In this document: positions 53,134 through 61,476 of the stretch, piece by piece
Layout of the letters: the number at the start of each line of letters is the position of its first letter
Position numbering within the stretch: the stretch's first letter is position 1
Assembly: GCA_002529455.1 (NCBI GenBank)
Contig: NYMS01000063.1
Location: 1 to 64,000 of the forward strand
From: Glycomyces fuscus
Lineage (GTDB): Bacteria; Actinomycetota; Actinomycetes; Streptosporangiales; Streptosporangiaceae
Direction: 5' to 3'
DNA length: 64,000 nt
Notes under the pieces: model-generated
The model's input: only the letters and a program-made list of their open reading frames with translations
Database searches by the model: none
Told to the model about the DNA's origin: nothing
Position numbers and translations under genes: made by a program

Positions 53134-53704
53134 CGCCCTCCCTTTCGCGTCCCGTCGAGGGCAGGTCCCGCGACCCACCCCCGCGTTCTCCAAGTCTGGT
53201 CGGCCGACAACTGTTCGGCCAGTACCGCGCCCGGCATGTCCGAACTGTGTGCCCGCCTCCCGATCCGCGGTGTCCACCGCGGTGGGAGCCGCCCCGGATG
53301 CCCGGGGCCCTCACGGTCGCTTCGTTGCCAATCTTGGCACGCTGACCCTTCCGCGACCGGGAGCGATCGCGGGGGAATGTCGCCGATCCCGCACGAGGGC
53401 TCAGCCGTGATGGTATCCCGCGTCTCCCGAATCACCCCAGGTCTGGGAAAAACTCCGATCCCGGACCGTTCCACGGGTACACGGACCCTCCAGGACGCAA
53501 CTCGACACGCCGATGTGTACCAGAGAGTGATGCTTCTTATTTCATGACGTTATCGGAAACCTGTCGCCCTTAGTCTGAGTTATCAAGCTATGGGCGAAAT
53601 GTGAAGTTCGGGGTCTGTGGGGCTGTATGCCCCACCACACGCCCATCCCGCGCTGACCAGTTCCCGTCGCGCCCGCGCGCGGCCGACGAAGGGGGGACGA
53701 CCGG
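53134..53704. other. Long divergent intergenic region
   Basis: About 570 bp between sepH and a divergent membrane-protein gene, with no supported gene. It contains a perfect palindrome TGCCAATCTTGGCA (53326-53339), a likely operator, and an AT-rich patch at 53515-53620 (for example TTATTTCATGACGTTATCGG, TTATCAAGCTATGGG) likely to hold the plus-strand promoter. Confidence 0.5.
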
Positions 53705-54769
53705 ATGGGTCGGACCGCACACCACGACGACCAGTCGGAAGGGGAGGAGGGTGGGAGGAAGAAGTTCGACCTGAGCGTCTCCCAGGTCGCCGGTGCCGGT
53801 GCCGCGACGCTGGCCGCGGCCACCGCGGCCTCCTACCTGAACGTGTACGGCACGGTCATCGGCGCCGCCGGCATGGCCGCGCTCAGCACACTCGTCAGCC
53901 CCCTGCTGCAGCACTGGTTCTCGCGCGGAGGGGAGCAGGCCAGGCAGCTGGCGGGGCGGGCCTCCGGCCACAACGGCGTCCCGGTGGTACCGGACGCCCC
54001 GGGGGCGCCGGTGGCACCGCCGCCCGAGGGCATCTCCGAGACCGCCCTGCTCAGGCAGGTCTCCGGAACCGGAACCCTCCCCCCGGCCCACGGGGACGGG
54101 GACTCCGACGCCACCCGCACCATGGCCCTGCCCGCGCTGGACGGCCGCACCGCGACACCGGCCGACCCCGTCGGCGCCACCGCGCGGTTCCCCGCGCCCG
54201 GCCCGGGGGACACGGGCCCGGGCGACCCCGGTGGCCCCGGCGACTCCGGCGGCGAGGGCGGCCGACGGCGCGGCTGGCGCTCCCTGGTCATCCCGGCCAC
54301 CGCGGTCTTCGTCCTGGTCATGCTGGTGATCCTGGTGTTCGAGCTGTTCACCGGGCGCTCGCTGACCTCCTGGACCCAGGGCTCGGAGGAGTCCAGCTCG
54401 CCCACCCTGTTCGGCGGCACCACCTCCGCGCCCCCGGCCGAGGAGGACGAGCCCGAGTACCCGGGGACCGGTGACGACACGTCCGACCCCTCGGTCGGAC
54501 GGCAGCAGGAGGAGGGCCCCGGCACCGACCAGCCGACCGCGCCCGACCCGGGGGCCGACACGCCCGAGGGCGGCGGGACCGGCGACGGCGGCGTCACCGA
54601 GGAGGACGCCCCCGAGGGCACCGGCGGGACCACCGAGCCCACCGCCCCGCCGGAGGGCGACGGCGGGACCCAGAACCCCGGCGGTCAGGCGCCCGACCCC
54701 GGAACCGGCGGGCAGGGCGGGGAGGAGGCCGTCCCCGCGCCCCAGCCCGCCGTGCCCCCGGCGGGCTGA
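53705..54769 (+). CDS. Bitopic membrane protein with acidic Pro/Gly-rich tail, unknown function
   Basis: A 354-residue protein, family not recognised. Residues 20-75 are well conserved-looking and hydrophobic or helical (FDLSVSQVAGAGAATLAAATAASYLNVYGTVIGAAGMAALSTL). A linker with Ala, Pro and Gly leads to a second clear helix at about residues 195-220 (SLVIPATAVFVLVMLVILVFELF), flanked by GRRRGW on the inner side. The last 130 residues are acidic, rich in Gly, Pro, Thr and Glu, and probably outside the cell. ATG follows GAAGGGGGGA. It is divergent from sepH; a link to cell envelope or division is only a guess. Confidence 0.75.
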   Translation: MGRTAHHDDQSEGEEGGRKKFDLSVSQVAGAGAATLAAATAASYLNVYGTVIGAAGMAALSTLVSPLLQHWFSRGGEQARQLAGRASGHNGVPVVPDAPGAPVAPPPEGISETALLRQVSGTGTLPPAHGDGDSDATRTMALPALDGRTATPADPVGATARFPAPGPGDTGPGDPGGPGDSGGEGGRRRGWRSLVIPATAVFVLVMLVILVFELFTGRSLTSWTQGSEESSSPTLFGGTTSAPPAEEDEPEYPGTGDDTSDPSVGRQQEEGPGTDQPTAPDPGADTPEGGGTGDGGVTEEDAPEGTGGTTEPTAPPEGDGGTQNPGGQAPDPGTGGQGGEEAVPAPQPAVPPAG

Positions 54770-54864
54770 GTGCACCCCGCGGCGGCCGGGCCCCTCAGCC
54801 GCCGGGTCCGGCGGTGCGTCCTCGTCCGTCCGTCGCCCTCCCCTCCGGCGCGGTGGCGCCGGGA

Positions 54865-54903
54865 CCGGCCCTCCGGTCGCGTCGGCCGCGCCCGGAGGGC
54901 CGG
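54865..54903. terminator. 12-bp hairpin between convergent genes
   Basis: CCGGCCCTCCGG and CCGGAGGGCCGG pair perfectly across a 15-nt loop, between the bitopic protein gene and the sugar-lactone oxidase. Confidence 0.7.
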
Positions 54904-54911
54904 ACGGGGGC

Positions 54912-56210
54912 TCAGTCCAGGACCCGCTCCAGGTAGGCGTTGCCGAACCGGCGCCCGGGGTCCACGCGGTCCCGCACCGCCAGGGCCCGGTCCAGCATCG
55001 GGTAGACCCCCTCCAGGTACGAACGGTCGCGGGTGTGCACCTTGCCCCAGTGCGGGCGCCCTCCCACGGAGGTGAACACCGCCTCCAGGTCGGCGAAGTA
55101 GGCGTCGTAGGGGGTCCCCTTGTACATGTGCACCGCCACGTAGGCGGTGTCGCGCCCGTAGGCGGTGGACAGCCACACGTCGTCGGCCGGGGCGAAGCGC
55201 ACCTCCACCGGGAAGCTCACCCGGTGGCCGCGCCGGTCCACGATCGACCTGGCCTCGCGCAGCACGTCCGCCAGGTGCTCGGCGGGGATCGCGTACTCCA
55301 TCTCCACGAACCGCACGTCGCGCACCGAGGCGAACACCCGGTGGGAGGCGTCGGTGTAGCTGCGCGCCGACAGCGCGCGCGAACTGATCCGGTTCACCGC
55401 GGGCACCGTCCGGGGGAAGCGGCGGCACACCCGGTTGACGCCCTCGAAGAGCGTGTTGGACAGGAACTCGTCGTCCAGCCACGCCCGGAAGGGCGACAGC
55501 GGCCGGGCCGGACCCGCGCTGATGTTGTTGCGCTTGGTGTTGGTGTTGCCGGTGTGCGGGAACCAGAAGAACTCGAAGTGGTCGTTGTCCGCGCGCAGCT
55601 CCGGCAGGCGCTCCAGCACCTCCTCCAGCCGCATCGGTTCCTCGCGCGCGTGCAGCAGGAAGGCGGGGCGCACCGCCATGGTCAGCGCGGTGACCACGCC
55701 GAACGCGCCCAGGCCCACCCGCGCCGCGTGGAACAGCTCCGGATCCCGCCCGGCCGAGCACTCCACCACCGAGCCGTCGGCGAGCACCATCTCCATGCCG
55801 ACCACCTGGGCGGCCAGCCCGCCCGCGTCCCGGCCGGTGCCGTGGGTGCCGGTCTGCACCGCGCCCGCCACGGTCTGCACGGCGATGTCGCCCATGTTGG
55901 CCAGGGCCGTCCCGTGCTCGGCCAGCACGTCGTTGAAGTCGCACAGGGGCAGGCCGGCCTCGACGGTGGCCGTGCCCGCGGCGGGGTCCACCGAGCGCAC
56001 CCGGGTCAGGGAGGTGGGGGAGAGGAGGAGGCCGTCGGTGACGGCCACGTCGGTGAAGGAGTGACCCGTGCCGACCATGCGGACCCGCAGGTCCTCGGCG
56101 GCGGCCGAGGAGACCGCCGCGGCGACCTCCGCGGTGCTCCCCGGAGCCGCCGTACGCCTGGGCCGGGCCCGGTGGGTGTCCGCCCATGTGTGCCACATCA
56201 CGTCTGTCAT
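54912..56210 (-). CDS. D-arabinono-1,4-lactone oxidase family FAD oxidoreductase
   Basis: A 432-residue aldonolactone oxidase related to L-gulono-1,4-lactone dehydrogenase. The FAD-binding domain shows VRMVGTGHSFTDVAVTDG, PLCDFNDVLAEHGTALANMGDIAVQTVAGAVQTGTHGTG (two parts), and the C-terminal ALO domain ends with HWGKVHTRD, YPMLDRAL, DPGRRFGNAYLERVL. The enzyme oxidises sugar lactones at C2-C3. ATG at 56210; a ribosome-binding site is not obvious (GGTAATGTCACCGC upstream). It is divergent from hemH by 159 bp. Confidence 0.92.
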   Translation of the reverse strand: MTDVMWHTWADTHRARPRRTAAPGSTAEVAAAVSSAAAEDLRVRMVGTGHSFTDVAVTDGLLLSPTSLTRVRSVDPAAGTATVEAGLPLCDFNDVLAEHGTALANMGDIAVQTVAGAVQTGTHGTGRDAGGLAAQVVGMEMVLADGSVVECSAGRDPELFHAARVGLGAFGVVTALTMAVRPAFLLHAREEPMRLEEVLERLPELRADNDHFEFFWFPHTGNTNTKRNNISAGPARPLSPFRAWLDDEFLSNTLFEGVNRVCRRFPRTVPAVNRISSRALSARSYTDASHRVFASVRDVRFVEMEYAIPAEHLADVLREARSIVDRRGHRVSFPVEVRFAPADDVWLSTAYGRDTAYVAVHMYKGTPYDAYFADLEAVFTSVGGRPHWGKVHTRDRSYLEGVYPMLDRALAVRDRVDPGRRFGNAYLERVLD

Positions 56211-56369
56211 GCGGTGACATTACCGACCGGTCACCCGCGTGGCCAGAGGCGGACAGCGCCTCGGACGCACCCCCGGACGCGGCGTCCGGCCGCGAGGAGG
56301 CCAAAACCACAGGACCCGCATCCGGGGGGTCGCGCGAGCGGGTCCGGCGGAGCTGGTTTCATAAGAGCC

Positions 56370-57389
56370 GTGAGCTACTACGACGCGTTTTTGCTGATCT
56401 CCTTCGGCGGCCCGGAGGGGGAGGACGAGGTCATCCCGTTCCTGGAGAACGTCACCCGGGGCCGCAACATCCCCCGCGAGCGGCTCGCCGAGGTCGGTGA
56501 GCACTACTTCCTCTTCGGCGGTGTCAGCCCGATCAACCAGCAGTGCCGCGACCTGCTCGCCGCGGTCACCGCCGACTTCGCCGCCAACGGGATCGACCTG
56601 CCCGTCTACTGGGGCAACCGGTTCTGGGCCCCGATGCTCACCGACACCCTCGCCCGGATGAAGGAGGACGGTGTGCGCCGCATCCTGGCGCTGCCCACCT
56701 CCGCGTACTGCAACTGGTCCAGCCGCACCGCCTACGAGGAGGACATCGCCCGCGCCCGCGCCGCGCTGGGCGAGGACGCCCCCGAGGTGGACCTGATCCG
56801 GCCCTTCTACGACCACCCGGGATTCGTCGAGCCGCTGGTCGAGCACACCCGCGCCGCCCTGGAGGCCCTGCCCGAGCAGCAGCGCGAGGGCGCGCACCTG
56901 CTCTTCTCCGCGCACTCCATCCCCACGTCGATGGCCGAGGCCAGCGGCGGCCCCGGCCAGGCCTTCGGACCCGAGGGCGCCTACGGGGCCCAGCTGGCCG
57001 AGGTGGCGCGCCTGGTGGTCGGGCGGCTGGACCGCGACCACCCCCACGAGGTCGTCTACCAGAGCCGCAGCGGCCCGCCCAGCCAGCCCTGGCTGGAGCC
57101 CGACGTCAACGACCGCATGGAGGAGCTGGCGGCCGAGGGCGTGCCCGCCGTGGTCGTGGTCCCGCACGGCTTCGTCTCCGACCACATGGAGGTCAAGTTC
57201 GACCTCGACGTGGAGGCCCGCGACACCGCCAAGAAGCTCGGCATCGGCTACGAGCGCGCGCTCAGCCCCGGCACGCACCCCGCGTTCGTGTCCATGGTGA
57301 CCGACCTGGTCCGCGAGTACACCGAACGGACCGGGCCCCGGCGCCTGAGCTCGCTCCCGCGCTGCACCGACTGCTCGTGCCCGGCCTGA
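56370..57389 (+). CDS. hemH: Ferrochelatase (coproporphyrin type)
   Basis: Inserts ferrous iron into coproporphyrin III in the actinobacterial coproporphyrin-dependent haem pathway (also called CpfC). The 339-residue protein shows YDAFLLISFGGPEG, GGVSPINQQC, YWGNRFWAP, the conserved His in LLFSAHSIP (H182) and Glu in FVSDHMEVKFDLD (E274). The C terminus has three cysteines, C332, C335 and C337 (CTDCSC), typical of the [2Fe-2S] cluster in actinobacterial enzymes; an internal cysteine, perhaps C114, would be the fourth ligand. GTG at 56370 is chosen by homology. The gene stands alone. Confidence 0.95.
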   Translation: MSYYDAFLLISFGGPEGEDEVIPFLENVTRGRNIPRERLAEVGEHYFLFGGVSPINQQCRDLLAAVTADFAANGIDLPVYWGNRFWAPMLTDTLARMKEDGVRRILALPTSAYCNWSSRTAYEEDIARARAALGEDAPEVDLIRPFYDHPGFVEPLVEHTRAALEALPEQQREGAHLLFSAHSIPTSMAEASGGPGQAFGPEGAYGAQLAEVARLVVGRLDRDHPHEVVYQSRSGPPSQPWLEPDVNDRMEELAAEGVPAVVVVPHGFVSDHMEVKFDLDVEARDTAKKLGIGYERALSPGTHPAFVSMVTDLVREYTERTGPRRLSSLPRCTDCSCPA

Positions 57390-57610
57390 GGCGCTGACGC
57401 CCGCGCCGCGGCCCGGGGCGGCGATCCTGGGGTGAGGGGACCGCGCGGTCCCGCGGGGGACCCGCGCCCCGGCCGGGCACGCGGCCCCGGAGGTGTGGGA
57501 GGGTAAACACCGCTGACACCGCCCGCGGGAGGGCGGGGACCACAGTCGCCCCACGGCCCGCTCGACAGTGTCCGCCCCGACCCCACGTCGACGTTCAGGG
57601 AGTATGTGTC

Positions 57611-59647
57611 TTGGTTCGTTCCTGGTATGAACTGCCGGAGTACGTCCGACTTCGCCGCGTCAACGGACTGCGCCTCTCACCGGACGGAACCCGTCTGGTC
57701 GCGCCCGTCAGCGGCCTCGCCCCCGACTCCAAGTCCTTCCGCAGCGCCCTGTGGGAGATCGACGTCGCCCCCGAGTCCGAGGGCGGGCGCGCCCCCCGGC
57801 GCCTCACCCGCTCGGCCAAGGGCGAGGGCGGCGTCGGCTTCCTCCCCGACGGCTCGGTCCTGTTCACCACCGGCCGCCCCGACCCCGAGGCCGAGGCCGA
57901 CGACAAGGCCGGGACAGCCCTGTGGCTCCTGCCCGCCGACGGCGGCGAGGCACGCCAGGTCGCCTCCCGCCCCGGCGGGATCGGCTCCTTCACGGTCGCC
58001 CGCGACTCCGGGCTGGTCGCCCTCACCGCCGACACCCTTCCGCGCAGCGAGGACGAGGAGGCCGACAGGCAGGCCCGCAAGGCCCGCGAGGAGGCCGGGG
58101 TCACCGCCATCCTGCACGAGGCGCTGCCCGTGCGCTCCTGGGACAGCGACATCGGTCCCGGCCACCCCCGCTACCTCGTCGCCGAACCGCCCGCCGACGA
58201 GGACTCCCGGCTCGGCGACCCGCGGGACCTGACCCCCGACGCCGGTATGGCGCTCGTCGGCGCGGGCGGCGCGCTCTCCCCCGACGGCGGACTCCTGGTC
58301 ACCGAGTGGCAGGTGCCCGTCGGACGGGGCGCCCGGCGCTCCGACGTCGTGGCCGTCGACACCGCCACGGGCGAGCGCCGCACCCTGGCCACCGACCCCG
58401 ACCACGACTTCGGCAGGCCGGCCGTCTCCCCGGACGGCCGCCACGTCCTGCTCGTGCGCGACTTCGAGGGCGCCTACGACGGCGAGCCCCGCGACACGAC
58501 CGCCTGGCTGGTCGACCTGGCCACCGGCCAGGGCCGCGACCTGCTCCCCGACCACGAGCTGTGGCCGCGCGAGCTCGCCTGGTCCGCCGACTCCGGCGCC
58601 GTGTTCGTCGTCGCCGACCAGGAGGGCCGCCGCCCCGTCTTCCGGATCGACCTGGCCAGCGGCGCGGTCACCCGCCTCACCGGCGACCACGGCGCCTACA
58701 GCAACCTCAACCCGTCCCCCGACGGCCGGTACGTGTACGCCCTGCGCGACGCCTGGGACGCCCCGCCCGCCCCCGTGCGCCTGGCCGCCGACGCCGCCGA
58801 CGGCCGGCCCGTGTACCTGCGCACCCCCGGCTCCGAGCTGACCATGCCCGGCACCCTCACCGAGATCGAGGCCACCGCCGACGACGGCACCCGGATCCGC
58901 TCCTGGCTGGTGCTGCCCGAGGACGCCTCGGCCGACTCGCCCGCCCCGCTCACGCTCTGGGTCCACGGCGGCCCCTACATGAGCTTCAACGGCTGGTCCT
59001 GGCGCTGGAACCCGTGGCTGCTGGCCGCGCGCGGCTACGCCGTCCTGCTGCCCGACCCCGCCCTGTCCACCGGTTACGGGCAGGACATGCTCCGCCGTGC
59101 CTGGGGCGCGTGGGGTCCGCGCACCTTCGCCGACGTCATGGCCGTCACCGACGCCGCCGAGGCGCGCGAGGACATCGACGCCGGGCGCACGGCCATGATG
59201 GGCGGCTCCTTCGGCGGCTACATGGCCAACTGGATCGCCGGGCACACCGACCGCTTCAAGGCCATCGTCTCCCACGCCTCCCTGTGGGGCCTGGACGGGT
59301 TCAGCGGCACCACCGACTACCCGCCGGTGTGGGAGCGCGAGTTCGGTACCCCGCTGGAGCGCCCCGAGCGCTACACCCTGAACTCCCCGCACCTGCACGC
59401 GGCCCGCATCCGCACCCCGATGCTCGTCATCCACGGCGACAAGGACTACCGGGTGCCCATCTCCGAGGGCCTGCGCCTGTGGCGCGACCTGCTGCTGCAC
59501 GAGGTGGACGCCAAGTTCCTCTACTTCCCGGACGAGAACCACTGGATCCTCACCCCCGGCAACGCCCGGATCTGGTACGAGACGATCCTCGCCTTCCTCG
59601 ACCACCACGTGCACGGCAAGGAGTGGAGCAGGCCCGAACTGCTCTGA
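57611..59647 (+). CDS. S9 family serine peptidase (acylaminoacyl-peptidase/DPP type)
   Basis: Prolyl-oligopeptidase-family enzyme of 678 residues that cleaves short peptides. The N-terminal beta-propeller (residues about 10-410, with TolB-like repeats such as RLSPDGTRLVAP and NPSPDGRYVYAL) caps a C-terminal alpha/beta hydrolase. The latter carries WVHGGPYMSFNG, nucleophile MMGGSFGGYMANW (S533), Asp in VIHGDKDYRVP (D612) and His in PDENHWIL (H644). No signal peptide is seen. Start is TTG at 57611: it is the only start in frame, with a fine ribosome-binding site CAGGGAG 8 nt upstream. Confidence 0.93.
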   Translation: MVRSWYELPEYVRLRRVNGLRLSPDGTRLVAPVSGLAPDSKSFRSALWEIDVAPESEGGRAPRRLTRSAKGEGGVGFLPDGSVLFTTGRPDPEAEADDKAGTALWLLPADGGEARQVASRPGGIGSFTVARDSGLVALTADTLPRSEDEEADRQARKAREEAGVTAILHEALPVRSWDSDIGPGHPRYLVAEPPADEDSRLGDPRDLTPDAGMALVGAGGALSPDGGLLVTEWQVPVGRGARRSDVVAVDTATGERRTLATDPDHDFGRPAVSPDGRHVLLVRDFEGAYDGEPRDTTAWLVDLATGQGRDLLPDHELWPRELAWSADSGAVFVVADQEGRRPVFRIDLASGAVTRLTGDHGAYSNLNPSPDGRYVYALRDAWDAPPAPVRLAADAADGRPVYLRTPGSELTMPGTLTEIEATADDGTRIRSWLVLPEDASADSPAPLTLWVHGGPYMSFNGWSWRWNPWLLAARGYAVLLPDPALSTGYGQDMLRRAWGAWGPRTFADVMAVTDAAEAREDIDAGRTAMMGGSFGGYMANWIAGHTDRFKAIVSHASLWGLDGFSGTTDYPPVWEREFGTPLERPERYTLNSPHLHAARIRTPMLVIHGDKDYRVPISEGLRLWRDLLLHEVDAKFLYFPDENHWILTPGNARIWYETILAFLDHHVHGKEWSRPELL

Positions 59648-59658
59648 GCCGACCACGA

Positions 59659-59691
59659 CCGGCCGGGAGCCGCGACCGCGGCCCCGGCCGG
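59659..59691 (+). terminator. Hairpin after the S9 peptidase
   Basis: CCGGCCGGG-A-GCCGCG pairs with CGCGGC-CCCGGCCGG (one bulge, tight loop), 11 bp after the stop codon. Confidence 0.5.
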
Positions 59692-59745
59692 ACCCGCGTC
59701 AGGGACGCAGCCCGACGCGCGACACCACGCCACGGAGGACAGCCA

Positions 59746-60558
59746 GTGAGTACCACCCACGCCGCACCCGACCGGGAGAGCCTGCGCGACCTCGCCGTGA
59801 GCGTGGCCGCGGAGGCGGGCGAGCTCGCCGCCGGGGGGCAGGCGGGCATCACCGTGCTCGACACCAAGTCCAGCCCCACCGACGTCGTCACCGAGATGGA
59901 CCGGGCCACCGAGGACCTCATCCGGGACCGCCTGCTCGCCGCGCGCCCCGACGACGCGATCCTGGGCGAGGAGGGCGGCGACGAGGGCGGCACCAGCGGG
60001 GTGCGCTGGGTCGTCGACCCCATCGACGGCACCGTCAACTACCTGTACGGCCAGCCCGACTGGGGCGTGGCCGTCGCCGCGGAGGTCGACGGCGTGGTGG
60101 TGGCCGCCGCGGTGAACGTCCCCCGGCGGGGCGAGATGTACGAGGCGGTGCTCGGCGGCGGCGCGCGCCTGAACGGCCGCGTCCTGGAGGCCCCGCCCGC
60201 CGTGCCGCTGGAGCAGGCCCTGGTGGCCACCGGCTTCGGGTACTTCCCCGAACGCCGCGTCCAGCAGGCCAGGGTCCTGCTGGAGGTGATCCCGCGCATC
60301 CGTGACATCCGCCGCGGCGGGTCGGCCGCGGTGGACCTGACCGGGCTCGCCGTCGGCCGCTACAACGCCTACTACGAGCGCGGCCTCCACGCCTGGGACT
60401 GGTGCGCCCCCGGCCTGGTGGCGAGCGAGGCGGGCCTGCGGGTGGGGGGCCTGCGCTCGGGTCCGCCCAGCAACGACCTGGTCATCGCGGCGCGCCCGGA
60501 GCTCTACGACGCCCTGGACGCCCTCCTGGCCCCGCTGGGCGCCGACACCGACGGCTGA
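59746..60558 (+). CDS. Inositol monophosphatase family protein
   Basis: Mg-dependent phosphatase of 270 residues. Metal-binding motifs are complete: KSSPTDVVTEMDRATE, GEEGGDEGG, WVVDPIDGTVNYLYG and ERGLHAWDWCAPGLVASEAG. It probably hydrolyses myo-inositol 1-phosphate for phosphatidylinositol and mycothiol, although histidinol phosphate or other sugar phosphates are possible in actinobacteria. GTG at 59746 has CGGAGGAC 5 nt upstream. It follows the S9 peptidase by 98 bp with a possible terminator between them. Confidence 0.93.
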   Translation: MSTTHAAPDRESLRDLAVSVAAEAGELAAGGQAGITVLDTKSSPTDVVTEMDRATEDLIRDRLLAARPDDAILGEEGGDEGGTSGVRWVVDPIDGTVNYLYGQPDWGVAVAAEVDGVVVAAAVNVPRRGEMYEAVLGGGARLNGRVLEAPPAVPLEQALVATGFGYFPERRVQQARVLLEVIPRIRDIRRGGSAAVDLTGLAVGRYNAYYERGLHAWDWCAPGLVASEAGLRVGGLRSGPPSNDLVIAARPELYDALDALLAPLGADTDG

Positions 60559-60586
60559 CGGGGCGCGGAAGGCCCCGGACACACGA

Positions 60587-60619
60587 GGGGCGCGGCGGGC
60601 AGTGTGCCCGCCGCGCCCC
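60587..60619. terminator. Perfect 14-bp hairpin between convergent genes
   Basis: GGGGCGCGGCGGGC, loop AGTGT, then its exact reverse complement, between the inositol monophosphatase and the 54-residue protein gene. Confidence 0.8.
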
Positions 60620-60628
60620 CCGGCGCTC

Positions 60629-60793
60629 TCAGGAGCAGGCGTCGACGCCGTTGCGAGCCGCGATGCGGTACAGATCCTCCAGTTCCGACGCGTGGGTGTC
60701 GGCGAGGAAGTCGTCTCCGGCGGCCTGAGCAGCCTGGAACGACCGGTAGGTCTCGTTGATGCGGACCTTGATCTCCGCGAGGAACTCGCCCAT
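60629..60793 (-). CDS. Small conserved-looking soluble protein (54 residues)
   Basis: MGEFLAEIKVRINETYRSFQ... ending NGVDACS, function unknown. It is predicted fully helical and amphipathic (AAQAAGDDFLADTHASELEDLYRIAA), with a C-terminal cysteine two residues from the end. ATG at 60793 has AGAGGTG just upstream; the longer frame to 61141 has no protein character. The good start and strong codon preference support a real gene. A dyad (TGTCAC/GTGACA) lies about 90 bp upstream. Confidence 0.65.
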   Translation of the reverse strand: MGEFLAEIKVRINETYRSFQAAQAAGDDFLADTHASELEDLYRIAARNGVDACS

Positions 60794-60882
60794 GGCACCT
60801 CTTCCAGGGGTAGGCACCGGGGCACGACGGTGCTCCGGTGCGGAATCCGTTCGCGCACGCCGCGGCGTCCGCACGATCGAAG

Positions 60883-60900
60883 TGTCACGTCCCTGTGACA
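60883..60900. promoter_or_regulatory. Candidate operator upstream of the 54-residue gene
   Basis: TGTCACGTCCCTGTGACA, a perfect 6-bp dyad with a 6-bp centre. Regulator unknown. Confidence 0.4.
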
Positions 60901-61210
60901 TGCGTGCACGTCGCGGTCCGGCCCGGGGCCGGTGTCCACGCGTGCATCTTCCTTCCGTACCCGCACCGCGCTCCGGCTCAAACCACCGCATCCCAGGCGT
61001 GATCCTTCCGTGATCCACCCCGTGCCCGAGCCCGCTTCCGGGGGGCGGTCCCGCCTGTGGGCGAGCGTCCCCGGGGCGTGGTGCCGAGGGTGTTCGGTGC
61101 GGATTGCACCACGTGTCGGACAAGGGTGTCCCATGACACATTTACCGGGGAGGGCCGGTGCTTACTTGTTTCTTATTCTTGATGTGTCAGATTTGAGATG
61201 TGCGGGGTTA

Positions 61211-61249
61211 AGTCGCTGCCGGCGGTTGGGGGATTCGCCGGCAGCGACT
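61211..61249. promoter_or_regulatory. Leader hairpin H1 upstream of the two-component genes
   Basis: Perfect 14-bp stem AGTCGCTGCCGGCG/CGCCGGCAGCGACT with loop GTTGGGGGATT; GGGG (61204) and CCCC (61250) can extend it past an internal loop. It follows an AT-rich segment (61160-61200) that could be a promoter. See also the related hairpin at 61403. Confidence 0.6.
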
Positions 61250-61402
61250 CCCCGTGCTCCAGGGGAGCGTGAAGCTCCCGGCCCAGCGCCCGCGCTCACG
61301 CGGGGCGAGGAGGGCGGGCGGTTCGCGCAACCGCCGCGGCGGGTTTACCGTCTCCTTACCCCGACTGTGAAAGAACGGATGACGCGGCCGGGACCAAGAA
61401 CG

Positions 61403-61450
61403 CCGCTGCCGGTGTGTTGGGGGATGCGCCGGCAGCGGCCCCCTTTCTTT
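61403..61450 (+). promoter_or_regulatory. Leader hairpin H2, terminator-like, before the response regulator
   Basis: A 12-bp stem (CCGCTGCCGGTG/CGCCGGCAGCGG, one G-T pair) with loop TGTTGGGGGATG, followed by CCCCCTTTCTTT. Stem and loop are clearly related to H1 at 61211-61249. It ends about 26 bp before the response-regulator start, so it may be an attenuator or upstream terminator. Confidence 0.6.
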
Positions 61451-61476
61451 GCGGACCAACGCTCGAGAAGGACAAC

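Noticed and set aside
61150-61476. Known riboswitch (for example cyclic-di-AMP type) in the two-component leader
   Set aside because: Conserved core sequences of familiar riboswitch classes were not recognisable; only the paired hairpins are supported.
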